Position numbers and translations under genes: made by a program. DNA of 33,512 nt, taken from positions 1-33,512 of the forward strand of contig CAMYKZ010000072.1 in assembly GCA_947259045.1 (NCBI GenBank), in the 5' to 3' direction. The notes beneath the pieces are model-generated. The model was not told where the DNA came from. It did no database searches and was given only the letters and a program-made list of their open reading frames with translations. Positions 29,569 through 33,512 of the stretch are shown in pieces (within the stretch, counting starts at the first letter, position 1; each line of letters opens with the position of its first letter). The stretch is from an uncultured Afifella sp. GTDB lineage: Bacteria; Pseudomonadota; Alphaproteobacteria; Rhizobiales; Afifellaceae.

Positions 29569-29915
29569 GTCGGTCGTCCTCCTTGGTCGGCTTGCGCCGT
29601 TTGGAGTGAAAATGTGCCCGTCGGTCGGGTTGAACCGATTGCGGTTCGTTGCGCGTTTCGGCGCAAGGCTGGGACCACACCACGGACGCCGCAACATTAA
29701 ATTCCGGTCGTGGTTACCGGTGCGGCGGAAACAATCGGTACAAACCGAATGCGCCGCACTCCCAGGCACCATATCAGGCACTCATATTCGCCCCTGTTCG
29801 GCAGCCCTGTTGCCGAGTCCCGCCGGATCGTCAGATCCGACCGCGGTTGCCGGAATGTTCGTGTCCGGCGCGCAGACCCTGCCCCCGACTGTCGCCGGGG
29901 GCAGCGCCTCGATTA
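29569..29915. other. Intergenic region without a gene
   Basis: No supported coding frame. The right end holds the probable cold-shock-gene terminator (29879-29904). The left end should hold the promoter of the small basic protein. I see nothing else of note. Confidence 0.4.
29879..29904 (-). terminator. GC-rich hairpin after the cold-shock gene
   Basis: CTGCCCCCG and CGGGGGCAG form a perfect 9-base stem around an 8-base loop, about 12 bases after the cold-shock stop on the minus strand. No T run follows, but its place and strength fit a transcription end or 3' stabiliser. Confidence 0.6.
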
Positions 29916-30125
29916 TCAGTCTTCGACGGTCAGGTTTTCGGCGGAAGCCTTGCCGTTCTGTCCGGTCTGAAGCTCATAGGTGACCTTCTGGCCTTCGTTC
30001 AGGCTGCTCAGTCCGGCGCGTTCCACGGCCGAAATATGGACAAACGCGTCCTTGGAGCCATCGTCGGGCTCGATAAAGCCGAAGCCTTTGGTTGCATTAA
30101 AAAATTTTACAGTGCCAGTCGTCAT
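29916..30125 (-). CDS. Cold-shock (CspA-family) RNA-binding protein
   Basis: A 69-residue single cold-shock domain. It shows [16 protein letters not shown] with RNA-binding motif RNP1 (KGFGFI) and RNP2 (DAFVHIS), then the family's [19 protein letters not shown] and the C-terminal strand. It binds single-stranded RNA and DNA and acts as an RNA chaperone in the cytoplasm. AGGA lies about 11 bases before the ATG. The leader contains an extended inverted repeat described separately, in keeping with the leader-level control known for csp genes. Whether this copy is cold-induced cannot be told from sequence. Confidence 0.96.
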   Translation of the reverse strand: MTTGTVKFFNATKGFGFIEPDDGSKDAFVHISAVERAGLSSLNEGQKVTYELQTGQNGKASAENLTVED

Positions 30126-30472
30126 TTTAGGGATATCCTGTGATATTGAAGTTCGCGCGTCACACCATGTGAGGGCGCGATTGTCTTTACGTTCACATTG
30201 TCAGGGGAAAACTAAGCTATTCGGATAACCGGCTATTCAGCAACGCAAATCAAATGCAAGACGTATCCTCAATATAGGCTTTTTGCCACAAGAACACAAT
30301 GGCGGCTGATCGGCCGGTTTGCGCAACCGGCCACGCGGTCCGCAAAACTGGAGATAAACCGCTGGGCCGTCGCCGGTTGCGGAAGTTGAATCCGGCGCTG
30401 GCGTGAACGGTCTCCACAGCATCAGAAGCAGTGACCCGGCATGGCGCACGCGCGGTGATCAATTCCGCCAGA
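30126..30472. other. Intergenic region: csp leader and promoter
   Basis: No gene is visible. The left part is the cold-shock leader with its hairpin. The stretch 30190-30300 is AT-richer and probably holds the csp promoter, for which I cannot pick unambiguous boxes. The right end abuts the stop of the transglycosylase gene. Confidence 0.4.
30153..30180 (-). promoter_or_regulatory. Hairpin in the cold-shock mRNA leader
   Basis: TCACA-CCA-TGTGA is a perfect inner stem, and the flanking bases (TCGCGCG on one side, GGGCGCGA on the other) extend it to roughly 11 pairs with one bulge. It sits about 30-55 bases before the start codon, within the probable 5' UTR. It may influence mRNA stability or temperature-dependent translation; the sequence shows only the structure's potential. 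Confidence 0.4.
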
Positions 30473-31408
30473 TCAATTCTTGACGACGATGCAGGCGCCG
30501 CCGTCACGGTTCATCCGGCGGCAAAGCGCACCGGCGGTCTTGCGGTCATCGGCTCCGAGCATGACCCGAACCATGGCCTTGCCGCCGCGCGAGGGATTTC
30601 GCCGCCTGAGAAATTCGATCGGCTGGTGTTCGGCAACGACGCTGTGGGCACCGGCGAGACGCTTCAGCGCCGCCTCCGCACCCTTCCTTGTGAAGTGGGA
30701 CGCAATCAGCGCTCCCCAGGGTTTTTCAGCAAGGCCTCCGCCGGATTCCCTGCCAGGCGATCGGCGCACGAGAGAAGCGAATTTCTGACAGGCCTTCACG
30801 AAGGGGAGTGTCTCGTGCAGCGCGAAGTCGGGCACATCGACATCCGGCGACGCCCATTCCTCGGCCGTCAGTCCGGTGATCGCCCGGACAAAACCCCGTG
30901 TTTCCCTCGGCAATCGCGACGTACCGTTGCGCCAGCGCGCCACCCGGTCCGGACCGGCATTGTAGGCTGCAGACGCTAGGCCGAGGTTTCCGAACTGATT
31001 TTTGAGGTCCTCCAGGAAGGCCGCGGAAGCCGCAAGCGCCGTCTTTGCATCGAACGGATCGGCAAGACCGCGCTCTCGCGCCGTTCCCGGCATGAACTGG
31101 GCGATACCACGTGCACCCTTGGGGCTGATCGCGTTCGGATCGAAGCGGCTTTCCTGCCAGATCAGGCGGGCGAAAAAACCGGGCGGCAGGCCGCTGCGCT
31201 TGGCCTCGGTCTCGATCGTGCCGCAGGTCCTGGCGACAAACATTCGTGCGGTCTCGTGCACATCGGACCGCCCATCCGCGGACGCGCCGCGCCGTTCGAC
31301 TCCGACCGTGGTATCGGCCTGCGCGAACCCGCACCGGATGACGACCAGGATGGCTGCGAGAAATCCGGTGCTCATTCGGCGACACATCGTTACCGGCGGC
31401 TGGGCCAT
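30473..31408 (-). CDS. Lytic transglycosylase (SLT domain) with SPOR-like C-terminus
   Basis: A 311-residue exported murein hydrolase that would cleave glycan strands to anhydro-muropeptides. A signal peptide covers about residues 1-31 (FLAAILVVIRCGFAQA). The SLT domain covers about 60-175, with catalytic Glu86 in IWQESRFDPNAISPKGARGIAQFMPGTA and the closing NLGLASAAYNAGPDRV. The C-terminal ~80 residues (PWGALIASHFTRKGAEAALKRL, then VRVMLGADDRKTAGALCRRM and GGACIVVKN) look like a SPOR domain, which binds denuded septal peptidoglycan. I chose 31408 (MAQPPV); ATGs at 31387 and 31375 would also keep the signal peptide, and none has a strong ribosome site. Confidence 0.87.
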   Translation of the reverse strand: MAQPPVTMCRRMSTGFLAAILVVIRCGFAQADTTVGVERRGASADGRSDVHETARMFVARTCGTIETEAKRSGLPPGFFARLIWQESRFDPNAISPKGARGIAQFMPGTARERGLADPFDAKTALAASAAFLEDLKNQFGNLGLASAAYNAGPDRVARWRNGTSRLPRETRGFVRAITGLTAEEWASPDVDVPDFALHETLPFVKACQKFASLVRRSPGRESGGGLAEKPWGALIASHFTRKGAEAALKRLAGAHSVVAEHQPIEFLRRRNPSRGGKAMVRVMLGADDRKTAGALCRRMNRDGGACIVVKN

Positions 31409-31420
31409 GTCCGAGATATC

Positions 31421-31432
31421 CAAAACGTTTTG
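31421..31432. promoter_or_regulatory. 12-base palindrome upstream of the transglycosylase gene
   Basis: CAAAACGTTTTG is a perfect palindrome 12 bases before the chosen start codon at 31408. It may be an operator, or lie in the 5' leader. No regulator family can be named from it. Confidence 0.35.
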
Positions 31433-31690
31433 CCGACGATAATGCAATCTGCCCGGCGCGTCTGCCGGTTTCGCGCTCGATTCATCGTCTCCGGATCGCC
31501 CTGCGGCCTGATCGGCCGCCTCTGCGATGTCCCGAATGTCAGTGTGGTACAGGAACAATGGGCTCTGGCCCGGCGCTGGAAACGTGCCGGAAGCCGGCCT
31601 TCGAGGCGATTGGCGTACAAGCGCCTGGACACACTGTATCCAGCCACGTCACCGCCACCGCCCGTCGTCCCGCCACGCGACGCCATCGCC

Positions 31691-31759
31691 GCAACCGCTC
31701 ATCGAACCCCTGTCACGTCATCACCGCGACCGCTCGTCCAGCCCCGTCACGTCATCACC
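31691..31759. repeat. Imperfect tandem duplication of about 34 bases
   Basis: Two adjacent copies share the core GTCACGTCATCACCG exactly (31712-31726 and 31746-31760) and a similar 18-base left half (AACCGCTCATCGAACCCC versus GACCGCTCGTCCAGCCC). There are only two clear copies and no unique spacers, so it is not a CRISPR array. Confidence 0.6.
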
Positions 31760-32005
31760 GGGCGTGCGGGGCAGAGCCCCGTCACCGGACCGGGGACCCG
31801 GCGCAGGATGGGCCGAAGGCGCTTTGTGTCACTTGTCCGACCGATTCCCCCGCCCGGTATCTCGCAATTCGCCGCTGCTGAATCTGCCAGCGTTGGACAC
31901 ATGCGATTGCAGAATTCCAATTTGGCAGGCGACTGCAATGGGCGCAGGCCCTTCTCGTTTGGTGGCGCAATTAGCACATCTGGCCAGTATTACCGCCAAC
32001 AGTGG

Positions 32006-32032
32006 AATAGCCGCCCTCAAGGAGCGGCTATT
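32006..32032 (-). terminator. Hairpin after the cupin gene
   Basis: AATAGCCGC and GCGGCTATT form a perfect 9-base stem around a 9-base loop, beginning six bases after the cupin stop on the minus strand. No long T run follows. A terminator role fits its position. Confidence 0.6.
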
Positions 32033-32037
32033 GTGAT

Positions 32038-32457
32038 TCAATGCTCGTTCGGGTCGTTTTCAGCGTCGGCCTGCGTCGCGTGTACCGTGCCGTGGAGGTG
32101 ATCCGGCGGGCCATAGATCGCATACAGCTTGATCGGCTCGTCGCCGATATTGGTAATGTTGTGCCAGGACCCGGCAGGGACGAACACGGCCCAGTCCGCA
32201 CCAACCTCCCGCTCAAAGTTCAACTGATCTCTGGACGGCCCCATTTGAACACGGCCGGTGCCCTGTTCAAGGCGCAGGAACTGGTCATGGGTTTCGTGCA
32301 CCTCGAGCCCGATATCGCCGCCCACCGGGATCGTCATCAGTGTCAGCTGGATGTTCTTGCCGGTCCAGCGCGTGGTGCGAAAGTTGGGATTTTCAAGCGT
32401 GTCTTTCTCGATGTCTACGACATAGGGCTCGGATCCATAGTCCTTGGTATCTGTCAT
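32038..32457 (-). CDS. Single-domain cupin protein
   Basis: A 139-residue cupin barrel. Motif 1 is present as GGDIGLEVHETHDQFLRLEQG, with two His and a Glu in metal-ligand positions. Motif 2, GADWAVFVPAGSWHNITN, fits the consensus PxG-x2-H-x3-N exactly. A metal site is therefore likely, but the reaction is unknown; close relatives are annotated only as cupins. The start at 32457 (MTDTKDYGSEP) has GAAGGA six bases upstream; the frame is open to 32604 but the extra 49 residues do not match the family. The transposase to its right reads in the same direction. Confidence 0.9.
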   Translation of the reverse strand: MTDTKDYGSEPYVVDIEKDTLENPNFRTTRWTGKNIQLTLMTIPVGGDIGLEVHETHDQFLRLEQGTGRVQMGPSRDQLNFEREVGADWAVFVPAGSWHNITNIGDEPIKLYAIYGPPDHLHGTVHATQADAENDPNEH

Positions 32458-32684
32458 GTGCCGTCCTTCAAAAAGAGTGTCATACTTAATCATACTTAAA
32501 AGGAGGTATGAAGCGGCAGCGCACAAACAATCCGTGAGGTCTGCGGCAGATTGTCTACCGATACATTTTTCCGTGGCGGGTATTCCGATCAGGATTTCGT
32601 CCAAGAACCTAAGGCCCGCAACCTAAAGGGAAAACTGCATCAAAACCTGGAAATTGGAGCGAACGTCAGTTTGACCTGGTGGAT

Positions 32685-33512
32685 TCAATTGATCGCCGCA
32701 ACACACTGGGCAAACTTCTCAGCTGGTGTTTGATATTGCAAGGTCTTGCGAGGTCGTTCGTTCATCTGCCGTGCAATCGCACTCAGCTTGGCTTGTGAGT
32801 GAACGGATAGATCGGTTCCTCGGGGCAGGTACTGGCGCAGAAGACGGTTGGTGTTTTCGTTCGACCCGCGTTGCCAAGGCGATTGAGGGTCGCAAAAGTA
32901 GACCTCGATATCCGTCGCCATTGTTAGACGCGGATGATCAGCCATTTCTTTGCCGCGATCCCATGTCAAGGATTTGTAGAGTTCCTTGGGCAACCGCTTG
33001 GACTGCTTGATCAGCGCCGAGATTACGCTTTCGGTGTCCTTGTTGGCGACTTTGACCAACATCACATATCGCGACTGCCGCTCGACCAAAGTGGCAACGT
33101 AGCTGTTCTTGGAGCCGCCGATCAGGTCACCTTCCCAATGACCAGGTACGGCACGATCTTCAACAGTTGGTGGTCTTTCCCTGATCGAGACCGCATCCTT
33201 GACCTGCCCCAGTCCATTGCGCTTGAGGCTGGCGTGCCTGGAGCGGCGGACCGTACGCTTCGCCCGAAGGTGCTCCAGAAGCTCCTTCTTCAACACGCCA
33301 CGTGCCTGAATGTACAGGCTTCGATAGATCGTTTCGTGTGACACTTGCCTGTGTGTCTCTCCCGGAAAGGTGCGTTTGAGCCAGCCGGCGATCTGCTCCG
33401 GAGACCATTTGCGCCGTAGCTTCGCCGATACTGCGCGCGCCAATGAGGGGTGACAAGCCAGCTTGCATGTCTTGGGCCGCAACGCACGATCCCATGCTGC
33501 CTGATCGGAGAG
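32685..33512 (-). mobile_element. IS30-family transposase, cut by the window edge
   Basis: At least 275 residues are visible; the frame stays open to the right end of the window, so the N-terminal helix-turn-helix part of a usual ~320-350-residue IS30 transposase lies outside. Visible family features are RRKWSPEQIAGWLKRTFPG, SHETIYRSLY, and the DDE triad: Asp in GHWEGDLIGG, Asp in LTWDRGKEM and Glu in RGSNENTNRLLRQYLPRGTD. The C-terminus (LQYQTPAEKFAQCVAA) is also typical. No frameshift or stop is seen, so it may be active. The inner end of the element should lie just left of 32685 (an ATCCACC-like sequence follows the stop on the minus strand), but the other inverted repeat is not in view. 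Confidence 0.93.

Larger units (their letters stand above)
31409..32037. other. Long non-coding stretch
   Basis: About 630 bases with no convincing gene. Open frames exist on both strands but give Pro/Arg/His-rich sequences without family features. It contains the palindrome at 31421-31432, the ~34-base tandem duplication at 31691-31759 and the hairpin behind the cupin gene. It could be decayed coding DNA. Confidence 0.45.

Noticed and set aside
30250..30507. 85-residue minus-strand frame after the transglycosylase gene
   Set aside because: It overlaps the transglycosylase end in another frame and has no motif, and I see no good ribosome site.
31256..32101. 281-residue plus-strand frame across the gap and into neighbouring genes
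   Set aside because: It is Pro/Arg-rich, antisense to parts of two real genes, and its repeat comes from the 34-base duplication.

Overview
The window looks like the chromosome of a GC-rich alphaproteobacterium, probably Rhizobiales-related and perhaps marine. The grounds are about 60% GC in the genes, the DUF1523-type protein, the SLT plus SPOR-like transglycosylase, the tripartite tricarboxylate transporter and the lysine/alanine-rich small protein. This placement is an inference from family content; no rRNA or other phylogenetic marker is present.

Left edge (1-1783): the right end of an integrated element. A tyrosine integrase reads leftward. Beside it are two short tandem repeats and the 3' half of a tRNA-Thr(UGU) gene, which looks like the attachment-site scar. 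The rest of the element and the rebuilt tRNA should lie left of the window.

1875-8849: a solute-uptake locus with a divergent promoter region near 3850-4009. Leftward run an LVIVD-repeat protein and an unrecognised 238-residue protein. Rightward run tctC, tctB and tctA (tripartite tricarboxylate transporter), a CobW-type GTPase and a GntR/FCD regulator, all closely spaced. A perfect 22-base hairpin between tctC and tctB may set a high ratio of binding protein to membrane subunits.

8940-19313: two large envelope or extracellular proteins, divergently transcribed from a strikingly AT-rich 384-base region. One is a 2528-residue RTX protein with eleven tandem ~96-residue Ig/cadherin-like repeats. 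The other is an 800-residue exported protein with a bacterial SH3 domain and a very basic tail. No type I secretion genes are in the window.

19490-26687: a PilZ-domain gene, then a compact seven-gene operon on the minus strand: a coiled-coil protein, a 392-residue unknown, an AAA ATPase, a 458-residue protein (DUF6638-like), a small two-helix membrane protein, a DUF1523-type membrane protein and a small exported four-cysteine protein. Genes abut or overlap almost throughout. This is the best candidate in the window for an undescribed multi-protein machine, probably ATPase-driven and linked to the membrane.

26976-33512: ordinary accessory genes: an ArsR/AHSA1 pair divergent from a YCII-domain gene, an EamA exporter, a small basic protein, a cold-shock protein, a lytic transglycosylase, a non-coding stretch with a ~34-base tandem duplication, a cupin, and an IS30-family transposase cut by the right edge of the window.
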